Shown here piece by piece: positions 56,584-64,000 of a stretch of 64,000 nt of DNA. How positions within the stretch are numbered: the first letter of the stretch is position 1; each line of letters begins with the position of its first letter. The translations under genes were made by a program, and so were the position numbers. Under the pieces are notes generated by a model. The model did no database searches and had not been told where the DNA came from. It saw only the letters and a list, made by a program, of their open reading frames with translations. The stretch comes from Mycobacterium colombiense (GTDB lineage Bacteria; Actinomycetota; Actinomycetes; Mycobacteriales; Mycobacteriaceae): NCBI RefSeq assembly GCF_001672755.1, contig NZ_LZKI01000074.1:1-64000 (forward strand), read 5' to 3'.

Positions 56584-57350
56584 GGGCGTTGGAAAATGGC
56601 GGTGACCGAAACCCGGCGCGGCTACCTTCGGAGGGTGTGCACCTCGCCTGGGAACGACTGACCGGCGGCGTGCATCGCTGCCGGCTCCCGTTCTGCGACG
56701 TGACCATCGGACTGGTGTGGGGCAGTGACGGGGCGTTGCTCGTCGACACCGGAACCACACTCACCGAGGCGGCCGCGGTCGATGCCGACGTCCGGCTGCT
56801 CGCCGGGCGCCCGGTGAGCCATATTGTCTTGACGCACAAGCACTTCGATCACGTGCTGGGTTCAGCGCTGTTCACCGGGGCACGGGTGCACTGCGCTCCC
56901 GAGGTGGCCGAACACCTTCGCTCGGCAACCGACCAGCTCCGCGAGGACGCCCTGCGGCATGGCGCCGACCCCGCCGAAGTGGACGCGGCGATCGCGGCCC
57001 TGCGGCCCGCGGACAGCGGCGGTTACGACGCCGTCGTCAACCTGGGCGATCGGACGGTGGCGATCGCCCACCTCGGCCGTGGCCACACCGCGACGGACCT
57101 GGTGGTGGTCGCGCCAGGGACCGACGATGGCGACCGGGTCGTGGTGTTCACCGGTGACTTGGTGGAGGAATCCGGCGACCCCGCGGTGGACACCGACTCC
57201 GATGTCGCGGCCTGGCCGGCGACCCTGGACCGGCTGCTGGCGGTCGGTGGCCAGGATGCGATCTACGTCCCGGGCCATGGCGCCGTCGTCGACGCAGCGT
57301 TCGTCCGGCGCCAGCGGGACTGGCTGGCCCGCCGTGCAGCCGCGCCCTGA
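56562..57350 (+). CDS. Metallo-beta-lactamase fold hydrolase
   Basis: 262 residues from ATG 56562. THKHFDHVLG is the HxHxDH zinc motif, GRGHTATDLVV the third His, FTGDLVEESG the bridging Asp and VPGHGAVVD the last His. The metal site is complete. Glyoxalase-II-like group; substrate unknown. A GTG near 56636 would remove about 24 residues and clear the operator. Probably repressed by the divergent ArsR. Confidence 0.85.
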   Translation: MSTVSDIRALENGGDRNPARLPSEGVHLAWERLTGGVHRCRLPFCDVTIGLVWGSDGALLVDTGTTLTEAAAVDADVRLLAGRPVSHIVLTHKHFDHVLGSALFTGARVHCAPEVAEHLRSATDQLREDALRHGADPAEVDAAIAALRPADSGGYDAVVNLGDRTVAIAHLGRGHTATDLVVVAPGTDDGDRVVVFTGDLVEESGDPAVDTDSDVAAWPATLDRLLAVGGQDAIYVPGHGAVVDAAFVRRQRDWLARRAAAP

Positions 57351-57596
57351 TCGATACCGTGCCGAAAAGTATTGTCGCCCAAGGCGTTGACGCCCCGCCG
57401 GGCCGCGGCACCCCGGTCGGCGAGCATCCCGGGCAGCGAACGATCCGCGCCGATCACCGACCCGCCGCCGCAAAGCTCTCGCAAGTACTGGGTGCGGCAA
57501 CAGTTTTGGCTCGAGTCCTTCGACCCCTGATTGAACTGGCGTTCCCGGGGATAGACTCACGTTCAGTGGAATCGTGTGCGAAGAGGAGCGTAAGAC

Positions 57597-59885
57597 ATGG
57601 CGATCATTGACAGGGACACGCAAGTCCGGCCATCGTTCGATGACGAGGTCGCTGCCACGCAGCAATACTTCGACGACCCGCGCTTTTCTCGCATCACGCG
57701 CCTCTTCACGGCCCGCCAGGTAGCCGAGCAGCGCGGCACCATCCCCACCGACTACACCGTCGCCCGCAACGCGGCGGCCGCCTTCTACGAGCGGCTGCGC
57801 GAGCTGTTCGCCGAGAAGAAGAGCATCACCACGTTCGGCCCGTACTCGCCCGGCCAGGCCGTCGCGATGAAGCGCATGGGCATCGAGGGGATCTATCTGG
57901 GTGGTTGGGCGACGTCCGCCAAGGGCTCCACCACCGAGGATCCCGGACCTGACCTCGCCAGCTACCCCCTGAGTCAGGTGCCCGACGACGCCGCGGTGTT
58001 GGTCCGCGCGCTGCTGACCGCCGACCGCAACCAGCAATACCAGCGCCTGAACATGAGCGAGCAGCAGCGGGCCACCGCCACGCAGTACGACTACCGGCCG
58101 TTCATCATCGCCGACGCGGATACCGGCCACGGTGGTGACCCGCACGTGCGCAACCTGATCCGCCGGTTCGTCGAGGTCGGCGTGCCCGGGTACCACATCG
58201 AGGACCAGCGCCCCGGCACCAAGAAGTGTGGCCACCAGGGCGGCAAGGTGCTGGTGCCGTCGGACGAGCAGATCAAACGCCTCAACGCCGCGCGTTTCCA
58301 GCTCGACATCATGAAGGTGCCGGGGATCATCGTCGCCCGCACTGATGCCGAGGCGGCCAACCTGCTCGACAGCCGGGCCGACGAGCGCGACCAGCCGTTC
58401 CTGCTCGGCGCCACCAACCTCAACATCCCGTCGTACAAGTCGTGCTTCCTGGCGATGGTGCGCCGCTTCTACGAGCTCGGTGTCAAAGACCTCAATGGTC
58501 ACTTGCTCTACGCGCTGCCCGAGGGCGAGTACGCCGAGGCCGGCGCCTGGCTCGAGCGGCAGGGCATCCAGGGCGTGATCTCCGACGCCGTCAACGCGTG
58601 GCGCGAGAACGGTCAGAAGTCGATCGACGACCTGTTCGATCAGGTCGAGTCGCGGTTCGTGGCGGCCTGGGAGGATGACGCCGGGCTGATGACCTACGGC
58701 GAGGCCGTGGCCGACGTGCTCGAATTCGATGCCAGCGAGGGCGAGCCGGCCGACATGAGCGCCGACGAGTGGCGCGCGTTCGCGGCGCGTGCGTCCCTGT
58801 ACTCGGCCAAGGCCAAGGCCAAGGCGCTGGGCGTCGACCCCGGTTGGGACTGCGAGCTGTCCAAGACCCCCGAGGGCTACTACCAGATCCGTGGCGGCAT
58901 CCCGTACGCGATCGCCAAATCGCTGGCGGCCGCGCCGTTCGCCGACATCCTCTGGATGGAGACCAAGACCGCCGACCTGGCCGACGCCAAGCAGTTCGCC
59001 GACGCCATCCACGCCGAGTTCCCCGACCAGATGCTGGCCTACAACCTGTCGCCGTCGTTCAACTGGGACACCACCGGCATGACCGACGAGCAGATGAAGC
59101 AGTTCCCCGAGGAACTCGGCAAGATGGGCTTCGTCTTCAACTTCATCACCTACGGCGGGCACCAGATCGACGGCGTCGCGGCCGAGGAGTTCGCCACCTC
59201 GCTGCAACAGGACGGCATGCTGGCACTGGCCCGCCTGCAGCGCAAGATGCGCCTTGTCGAATCGCCTTACCGCACACCGCAAACCCTGGTCGGCGGGCCG
59301 CGCAGCGACGCGGCGCTGACCGCCTCCTCGGGCCGCACCGCGACCACCAAGGCGATGGGCGAGGGCTCGACTCAGCACCAGCACCTGGTGCAGACCGAGG
59401 TGCCGAAGAAGCTGCTCGAGGAGTGGCTGGCGATGTGGAGCGAGAATTACAACCTCGGCGAGAAACTCCGCGTGCAACTGCGGCCCCGGCGGGCCGGCTC
59501 GGACGTGCTCGAGCTGGGCATCTACGGCAACGACGACGAGCAGCTGGCCAACGTCGTCGTCGACCCGATCAAGGACCGGCATGGCCGCAGCATCCTTCAA
59601 GTGCGCGACCAGAACACCTTCGCCGAGAAGCTCCGGCAGAAGCGGCTGATGACGCTGATCCACCTCTGGCTGGTGCACCGCTTCAAGGCCGACGCGGTGA
59701 TCTACGTGACGCCGACCGAGGACAACCAGTACCAGACCGAGAAGATGAAATCCCACGGCATCTTCAGCGAGGTCTACCAAGAGGTCGGCGAGATCATCGT
59801 TGCCGAGGTGAACCGGCCCCGCATCGCCGAGTTGCTGCAGCCCGACCGGGTCGCGCTGCGCAAGCTGATCACCAAAGAAAATTAG
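57597..59885 (+). CDS. aceA: Isocitrate lyase AceA (Icl2 type), unsplit
   Basis: 762 residues, the long mycobacterial ICL2 form. Catalytic [17 protein letters not shown] (Cys nucleophile), substrate loops [18 protein letters not shown] and [12 protein letters not shown]. The C-terminal 150 residues ([20 protein letters not shown]) form the GNAT-like regulatory domain known to bind acetyl- or propionyl-CoA. It functions in the glyoxylate shunt and methylcitrate cycle. In M. tuberculosis H37Rv the gene is split in two (Rv1915/Rv1916); here it is one frame. RBS AGGAG eight bases before ATG. Confidence 0.97.
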   Translation: MAIIDRDTQVRPSFDDEVAATQQYFDDPRFSRITRLFTARQVAEQRGTIPTDYTVARNAAAAFYERLRELFAEKKSITTFGPYSPGQAVAMKRMGIEGIYLGGWATSAKGSTTEDPGPDLASYPLSQVPDDAAVLVRALLTADRNQQYQRLNMSEQQRATATQYDYRPFIIADADTGHGGDPHVRNLIRRFVEVGVPGYHIEDQRPGTKKCGHQGGKVLVPSDEQIKRLNAARFQLDIMKVPGIIVARTDAEAANLLDSRADERDQPFLLGATNLNIPSYKSCFLAMVRRFYELGVKDLNGHLLYALPEGEYAEAGAWLERQGIQGVISDAVNAWRENGQKSIDDLFDQVESRFVAAWEDDAGLMTYGEAVADVLEFDASEGEPADMSADEWRAFAARASLYSAKAKAKALGVDPGWDCELSKTPEGYYQIRGGIPYAIAKSLAAAPFADILWMETKTADLADAKQFADAIHAEFPDQMLAYNLSPSFNWDTTGMTDEQMKQFPEELGKMGFVFNFITYGGHQIDGVAAEEFATSLQQDGMLALARLQRKMRLVESPYRTPQTLVGGPRSDAALTASSGRTATTKAMGEGSTQHQHLVQTEVPKKLLEEWLAMWSENYNLGEKLRVQLRPRRAGSDVLELGIYGNDDEQLANVVVDPIKDRHGRSILQVRDQNTFAEKLRQKRLMTLIHLWLVHRFKADAVIYVTPTEDNQYQTEKMKSHGIFSEVYQEVGEIIVAEVNRPRIAELLQPDRVALRKLITKEN

Positions 59886-59897
59886 CCAGCGGGTCGA

Positions 59898-59933
59898 CAG
59901 CGGCCGTTGCGTCGACGAGTGCGGCGGCCGCTG
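59898..59933. terminator. Possible terminator hairpin after aceA
   Basis: Arms CAGCGGCCG and CGGCCGCTG (9 bp, perfect) with an 18-base loop, 13 bases after the aceA stop. No U-tract. Confidence 0.5.
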
Positions 59934-60094
59934 ATCGCTGCTATCGATCCAGGCCGCCACCCTTTTCGCGCAACGTGCGCGCCCCGTCTCAGTCCATCCC
60001 GTCGGGCGCGTGGCCGTGCCGCGTCGTTTCGCCACCGTACCCGAGGCCAAGAATTCACCTTGCGAATAGTTGCCCAAGTGTAGAATTAGCTTGT

Positions 60095-60106
60095 AACAAA
60101 TTTGTT
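60095..60106. promoter_or_regulatory. AT-rich palindrome upstream of a small secreted gene
   Basis: AACAAATTTGTT is a perfect 12-bp palindrome followed by a direct repeat ttaacaaac, in an unusually AT-rich stretch (about 60080-60120). It lies 40 bases before the gene at 60147. It may be a regulator site or part of the promoter. Confidence 0.5.
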
Positions 60107-60146
60107 TTGGATTTAACAAACGCGCCAGAGCAGAAAGGAGCGCCTG

Positions 60147-60365
60147 ATGAGAACCCCAATCAAGAAGGCGATCGCCGTGTTCGGCGGTGCGGCAGCGGTC
60201 GTTCTGACGGTCGGATCCGGTGTCGGCGGTGTTAGCCCGACGAGTAGCGCATCGACCGCGGCAACGCATCCGTCACCGGGTGTCACGACGACGCGGCCCG
60301 GCGCACCCGAGCCAGGCGTGCACATCGCCACCCTCGCCGGTTGCATCCCGGGAGCCAACTGCTAG
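60147..60365 (+). CDS. Tiny secreted protein with C-terminal Cys pair (paralogue A)
   Basis: 72 residues. Signal sequence MRTPIKKAIAVFGGAAAVVL, a Ser/Thr/Pro linker, and the end GCIPGANC. RBS GAAAGGAG. A strong hairpin follows directly. The N-terminus matches the next gene's, so the two are paralogous. Function unknown. Confidence 0.8.
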   Translation: MRTPIKKAIAVFGGAAAVVLTVGSGVGGVSPTSSASTAATHPSPGVTTTRPGAPEPGVHIATLAGCIPGANC

Positions 60366-60380
60366 CCCTTCACCATTCGC

Positions 60381-60412
60381 GATGGCCCATCACACCGGCG
60401 TGATGGGCCATC
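60381..60412. terminator. Strong hairpin terminator
   Basis: Perfect 13-bp arms GATGGCCCATCAC and GTGATGGGCCATC with a 6-base loop, 15 bases beyond the stop at 60365. It separates the two small secreted genes into different transcripts. Confidence 0.85.
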
Positions 60413-60517
60413 TTCGTCTGGTGCGATCTCGGCGCCGAAATCTGTTTGCGCGGCCGCGCCCGGGGGTAAGAAAATGTGGGCGGGGCGAAGTGGCGCAAGT
60501 GAAGATCGGGGGATCTG

Positions 60518-60862
60518 ATGAGATCTGGACCAAGGACGACGGTCGCGCTGTTCGGCGGTGCGGCGATGCTCGTGCTGTCGGTCGCCTGCGGCGGCGGCCA
60601 TAAAGGCGGCCCGAGCAGCACCACCACTCCGACGACCACCCCGTCGTCCAGCGTTGCGCCCACTACAGCACCAGGTGGCGGCGAGCCCGGCGGCCCGAAT
60701 GGCGGCGGCGGCCCCGGCGGTGGCGGCGGCAGTGTGCCCGGCGGCCCGACCGGTGGCGGTGGCCCCGGCGGTGGCGGCGGCAGCATTCCCGGCGTCGGCG
60801 GTGGCGGCGGCGGACCGGGCGGCGGTGGCGGTTGCGTCGGCAACGTCTGCGGCGGCTACTGA
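60518..60862 (+). CDS. Gly-rich secreted or lipid-anchored protein (paralogue B)
   Basis: 114 residues. Signal MRSGPRTTVALFGGAAMLVL with possible lipobox VACG, then a Thr/Ser-rich stretch, about 50 residues almost all Gly with Pro (PGGGGGS-like repeats), and the end CVGNVCGGY with two Cys. Similar signal peptide and Cys-pair end to the gene at 60147. Not a PE_PGRS protein since there is no PE domain. Confidence 0.75.
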   Translation: MRSGPRTTVALFGGAAMLVLSVACGGGHKGGPSSTTTPTTTPSSSVAPTTAPGGGEPGGPNGGGGPGGGGGSVPGGPTGGGGPGGGGGSIPGVGGGGGGPGGGGGCVGNVCGGY

Positions 60863-61029
60863 TCGCCGGGCCGCTCTGAGTCGGCGCTGAAACGCACCAC
60901 GAAGACTTGTTTCCCTAGCCGGTGGGGCCGGGATAACCTGGCCCCATCGGCTGAACCCTTCTCAGAGGCCTAGGGCGAGCCCACGATCCGGGTTATGGTT
61001 CTCCGCAACTCGGATGCAAGGGGACTTCA

Positions 61030-62193
61030 ATGTCGAAGCTCAGGTTCGGATACTTCATCGCCCCGTTCCACCGCGCCGGCACCAACCCGACGCTGGCCTT
61101 GCAGCGGGATCTGGCGTTCGTCGAGCACCTCGACGCCCTCGGCTTCGACGAAGTGTGGTTGGGCGAACATCACTCGGCCGGCAGCGAAATCATCAGCTCC
61201 CCAGAGGTTTTCATCGCCGCCGCCGCCGAACGGGCAAAGCGGATTCGGTTCGGCACCGGGGTCATCTCGTTGTCGTATCACAACCCGCTCTGGGTCGCGG
61301 ATCGGCTGATGCTGCTGGATCACCTGACGCATGGCCGCATCATCGGCGGCGTGGGGCCCGGCTCGCTGCCAAGCGACTCGTCGATGATCGGACTCACGCC
61401 CACCGACACCCGAGAGCTGCTGGAAACCAACCTCGACATCGTGGTGCGATTGCTGGCGGGGGAGACGGTCAGCGCCAAGACCGCAACCCACCAACTCTTC
61501 GATGCCAAGCTGCAGCTTGCTCCCTACTCAGACGGCGGAATTCCGCTGTCCGTCGCCGCCGTCGCGTCGCCGACGGGCGCGCGGCTGGCCGGCAAGCACG
61601 GCATCGGCCTGCTGTCCATCGGGGCGACCCTGACGGTCGAGGGTTTCAATGCGCTGTCCTACCACTGGGGCATCGTCGAGGAGCGCGCCGCCGCCTTCAG
61701 CACGCAGGTAGACCGCAAGAACTGGAGCCTGGTCGGGTTGTTCCACCTCGCCGAGACCGAGAAGCAGGCCCGCGAAGAGGTCAAGTTCGGCATCGAGCCG
61801 TGGTTCCACTACTTCCAAAAGGTGGCCGCTTTCCCGCAGATGACGATGCCCGGCGAGCAGCTCGACGAGATGATCGACGTCATCAACGAGAACGGGGCGG
61901 GCGTCATCGGCACCCCCGAGCGCGCGCGCGAACAGGTGCAGCGGTTGTGGGATCAGTCCAGCGGTTTCGGCTGCATGCTGCAGATGGGCCACGAGTGGGC
62001 CAACCCGGCCGCCACCCGGCGGTCGGCCGAGTTGTTCGCCGCCGAGGTGATGCCCCATTTCCAGGGGCAGGCACAGCCGACGCTGGACGCCGCCGCGCGC
62101 GCCGGCCAGGCCCGGGAGAACCTCGCGCAGTCGCAGTTGGACGCCGTGGCCCACATGACCAAGAAGTACCAGGATGAGGTCGACGCGAAGTAG
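61030..62193 (+). CDS. LLM-class flavin monooxygenase
   Basis: 387 residues. Bacterial luciferase-like TIM barrel: LRFGYFIAPFHRAGTNPTLA, FDEVWLGEHHSAGSEIISSP and RFGTGVISLSYHNPLWVADR, FGIEPWFHYFQ. Belongs to the flavin-using alkanal/limonene monooxygenase-like group (rather than a clear F420 enzyme). Substrate unknown; a partner flavin reductase is not adjacent. Confidence 0.87.
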   Translation: MSKLRFGYFIAPFHRAGTNPTLALQRDLAFVEHLDALGFDEVWLGEHHSAGSEIISSPEVFIAAAAERAKRIRFGTGVISLSYHNPLWVADRLMLLDHLTHGRIIGGVGPGSLPSDSSMIGLTPTDTRELLETNLDIVVRLLAGETVSAKTATHQLFDAKLQLAPYSDGGIPLSVAAVASPTGARLAGKHGIGLLSIGATLTVEGFNALSYHWGIVEERAAAFSTQVDRKNWSLVGLFHLAETEKQAREEVKFGIEPWFHYFQKVAAFPQMTMPGEQLDEMIDVINENGAGVIGTPERAREQVQRLWDQSSGFGCMLQMGHEWANPAATRRSAELFAAEVMPHFQGQAQPTLDAAARAGQARENLAQSQLDAVAHMTKKYQDEVDAK

Positions 62194-62358
62194 CGCTGAG
62201 CATTCGTACCCGCGAATTCCCTTCGCGGTCAACGTCTTTCGCAGGGATCCGGGATGGCTTCCGACGACGGCCGGGACCCGGCGGTCATCGCGCGGCTTCA
62301 TATCCAGGCGACAGCCCGGTCCCAGGGGGCAGCTAGGGACGCGGCGCATACCTGGAGG

Positions 62359-62730
62359 ATGACCACCAACACCCCCGGCCCCACGATCGCCGGCGGATGC
62401 CGCCGGCGCCTACTGCGCCTCACCCTCGCGGGCGCCGCGACCCTGGCCGTCCTGGCCCTCTACGACGCGGCGCAGCCCCAGACACCCGGAACCACGCTGG
62501 GATCCGGATCGGTGCGCCTGACGGACATGGCCTTATCACCCCAGGCGCCGCCAGGCCTCACCGGCGGCGGCCTCGCGGCCGATGACGGCGACGACCAGGC
62601 TCAGCTGCAACAGCAGCTGAATCAGCAGTCCATGCAACAGGCCGAAGAGCAAAACGAGCAGGCCCAGCAGCAGTTCAATCAGGACATGCAGCAGCAACAG
62701 ACCTACGAGAACCAGTTCAACGACCCGTAA
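62359..62730 (+). CDS. Secreted Gln-rich protein
   Basis: 123 residues from ATG 62359 (RBS TGGAGG). One N-terminal hydrophobic segment (LLRLTLAGAATLAVLALYDA), then an Asp/Gln tail with about 50 residues of amphipathic, Gln-rich helix (QLQQQLNQQSMQQAEEQNEQ). Likely exported or anchored; the tail predicts a coiled coil. No known function. Confidence 0.7.
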   Translation: MTTNTPGPTIAGGCRRRLLRLTLAGAATLAVLALYDAAQPQTPGTTLGSGSVRLTDMALSPQAPPGLTGGGLAADDGDDQAQLQQQLNQQSMQQAEEQNEQAQQQFNQDMQQQQTYENQFNDP

Positions 62731-62787
62731 ATCGTAAATCGAAGCGTGGCGGCCGCTGTGCGCGGCCGTCACGCGCCATGCGAGAAC

Positions 62788-63255
62788 CTAGCGGCCGCCG
62801 GTGGATTCGCGATCGGCCGCCTTCACCAGTCGGCCCGCGAAAAACCGGACCGCTCCGCCCATCGCAGCGCGCATCAGCGGGCCCGTCCCGCGAACGCCTT
62901 CGATGAACGAGCCGGTCCAGCGGATATCGGTCCCGCCCGACGCATTCGGCGTGAGGACCACCTCGCCGGCGTAGTCCTTGGCCGGGGTGGCCGGGCCCAC
63001 CAGCTTGTAGGCGTGGCGACGGTCCGGCTCGTACGCGACCGTCTCCTCCTGCACGTAGACCGGCCACATGCCCACCTTGCGGATGGCCCCGACGCCGCCC
63101 GGCGCGGGATCACCCTGGCGAGCCCAACTCGAGTGCATGACAATCGGCTTGGCCCACTGCGACCAGTTGGCGCCGTCGGCTACCAGCCGGAACACCGTCG
63201 CGGGCGGCGCGCTGCTGGTGCGGGTGATTTCGAAGGAAAAGTTCCGGCCCGGCAT
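62788..63255 (-). CDS. SRPBCC protein
   Basis: 155 residues from ATG 63255 (MPGRNFSFEITRTSSAPPAT) with AGGAG six bases upstream; an ATG at 63276 is less likely. The fold includes VVLTPNASGGTDIRWTGSFI. Conserved mycobacterial lipid-binding-type protein of unknown function, divergent from fadD31. Confidence 0.8.
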   Translation of the reverse strand: MPGRNFSFEITRTSSAPPATVFRLVADGANWSQWAKPIVMHSSWARQGDPAPGGVGAIRKVGMWPVYVQEETVAYEPDRRHAYKLVGPATPAKDYAGEVVLTPNASGGTDIRWTGSFIEGVRGTGPLMRAAMGGAVRFFAGRLVKAADRESTGGR

Positions 63256-63472
63256 GACAACTCCTGGTGGTAGCAACGGACGGCCCTGGACGCCGCTCGC
63301 CGTAGGCTACCGCCCACGCCGGGCGTCGGCCGGATCGGGTGGATCGCCGCTGTCAACCCGGTGACCGAACGTCTGCCGGAATCGGCGAATGCGTCGGCCG
63401 CTCTTGATGTTTGCCGATTCACCGCGCCGGGACCATCGCATCGGCTTGCCTAGACTGCAGTCATGGATCGCG

Positions 63473-64000
63473 GTTCCCGGCAGGACGGCACAGGTGTCGG
63501 TGGGCTACTTCGGATCGAGGACTGCCTGGACGCGGCCGGCCGGATCGCGCTGCCGCCCTGGGTCAATCTGATCTCGCTCATCGACCGCAACATCGCGAAC
63601 GTCGGGAACACCGTGGCGTATCGCTACCTCGATTACAGCCGTTCGGCCGACGGCGACGCCGACGAGGTGACGTGGAGCCGGTTCGGCGTCCGGCTGGAGG
63701 CCATCGGCGCGCGCATCCAGCAGGTGGCCGGTCACGGTGAGCGCGTTGCGGTCCTCGCGCCGCAGGGCATCGACTACGTCGCCGGCTTCTACGCGGCGGT
63801 CAAGGCCGGAACCATCGCGGTGCCGTTGTTCGCTCCGGAACTGCCCGGGCACGCCGAACGGCTTGATATCGCGCTGCGCGACTCCGAGCCCACCGTCGTA
63901 CTCACGACGACACCCGCGCGAGACGCGGTGGAGAAGTTTCTGGCCGGCCACCCGCACTTGCGCCGGCCGTGGGTGATCGCCATCGACCAGATACCCGATT
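63473..64000 (+). CDS. fadD31: Fatty-acyl-AMP/CoA ligase FadD31, N-terminal part
   Basis: The frame from ATG 63473 continues to the window end (176 residues): LDAAGRIALPPWVNLISLID, VAYRYLDYSRSADGDADEV, GERVAVLAPQGIDYVAGFYA and AVKAGTIAVPLFAPELPGHA, the start of a long-chain fatty-acyl-AMP ligase. The ATP and AMP motifs are beyond the edge. The position corresponds to Rv1925 (FadD31). Confidence 0.9.

Noticed and set aside
56862-60269. Very long minus-strand open frame (1135 codons) opposite aceA
   Set aside because: It is antisense to aceA, low complexity in biased residues and without family features; high-GC third-position effects create such shadows.
60660-60850. PE_PGRS-type gene in the Gly-rich stretch
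   Set aside because: No PE domain, and the repeats are PGGGGGS-like within a short secreted frame rather than GGA-GGX PGRS repeats.

Overview
The window is a GC-rich mycobacterial chromosome segment, most likely from a slow-growing non-tuberculous species. Evidence: a PPE-SVP protein, antigen 85B, RpfC, a CYP140-type and a CYP125-type P450, IdeR and KstR boxes, many F420/SRPBCC/nitronate-monooxygenase genes, and gene order that follows M. tuberculosis Rv1872c to Rv1925 in interrupted blocks. It is not M. tuberculosis: it carries lon and an intact oxyR, an unsplit aceA (icl2), and lacks katG-furA and lipJ where H37Rv has them. Orthologue names come from remembered family sequences and synteny; no search was run.

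Layout. 1-2.4 kb: 5' part of lon, a class III cyclase, and a scar where an AraC regulator 3' end abuts a membrane-protein fragment. 2.4-10.6 kb: lldD2, DUF1810, GH13 glycosidase, then an oxidative-stress/iron block (ahpD-ahpC / oxyR, EthD, FDOR, crotonase-fold gene, bfd, tandem IdeR boxes, bfrA). 10.7-18.6 kb: Rv1877-type MFS exporter, AhpD-like protein, F420 LLM enzyme, glnA3 plus amidohydrolase pair, acyltransferase and SRPBCC genes. 18.6-24.1 kb: minus-strand block cyp140-lppE-SDR-SRPBCC-rpfC-chorismate mutase-fbpB, with a strong hairpin after fbpB.

24.8-41.7 kb: an actin-fold-like membrane protein, then a KstR-box-headed operon (CYP125-like P450, Zn alcohol dehydrogenase, YceI), the Rv1891-1893 set, a second KstR-box gene (Rv1894c-type), a Baeyer-Villiger monooxygenase divergent from a methyltransferase across a large palindrome, Rv1895, a decayed HAD gene, Rv1896c, dtd, Rv1898, a macro-domain protein, cinA and a nanT-like transporter. 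41.8-47 kb: an amidohydrolase, a cobalamin riboswitch with a short upstream ORF coupled to a PPE gene, a holin-like membrane protein, D-amino-acid oxidase and a Pro-rich secreted protein.

47-57.4 kb: an accessory block in place of katG-furA (SRPBCC-nitroreductase-AhpD-like; NPD-tautomerase/LysR; TetR/FAD oxidoreductase; lipase; lppC; ArsR-SRPBCC/metallo-beta-lactamase). 57.6-64 kb: aceA, two related tiny secreted proteins, an LLM flavoenzyme, a Gln-rich secreted protein, an SRPBCC protein and the start of fadD31.

Functionally the segment is dominated by lipid/steroid oxidation, cofactor-F420/FMN/FAD enzymes, peroxide and iron homeostasis, and cell-surface proteins. Several small regulator-target pairs have visible palindromic operators. 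No tRNA, rRNA, CRISPR, insertion sequence or prophage was seen.
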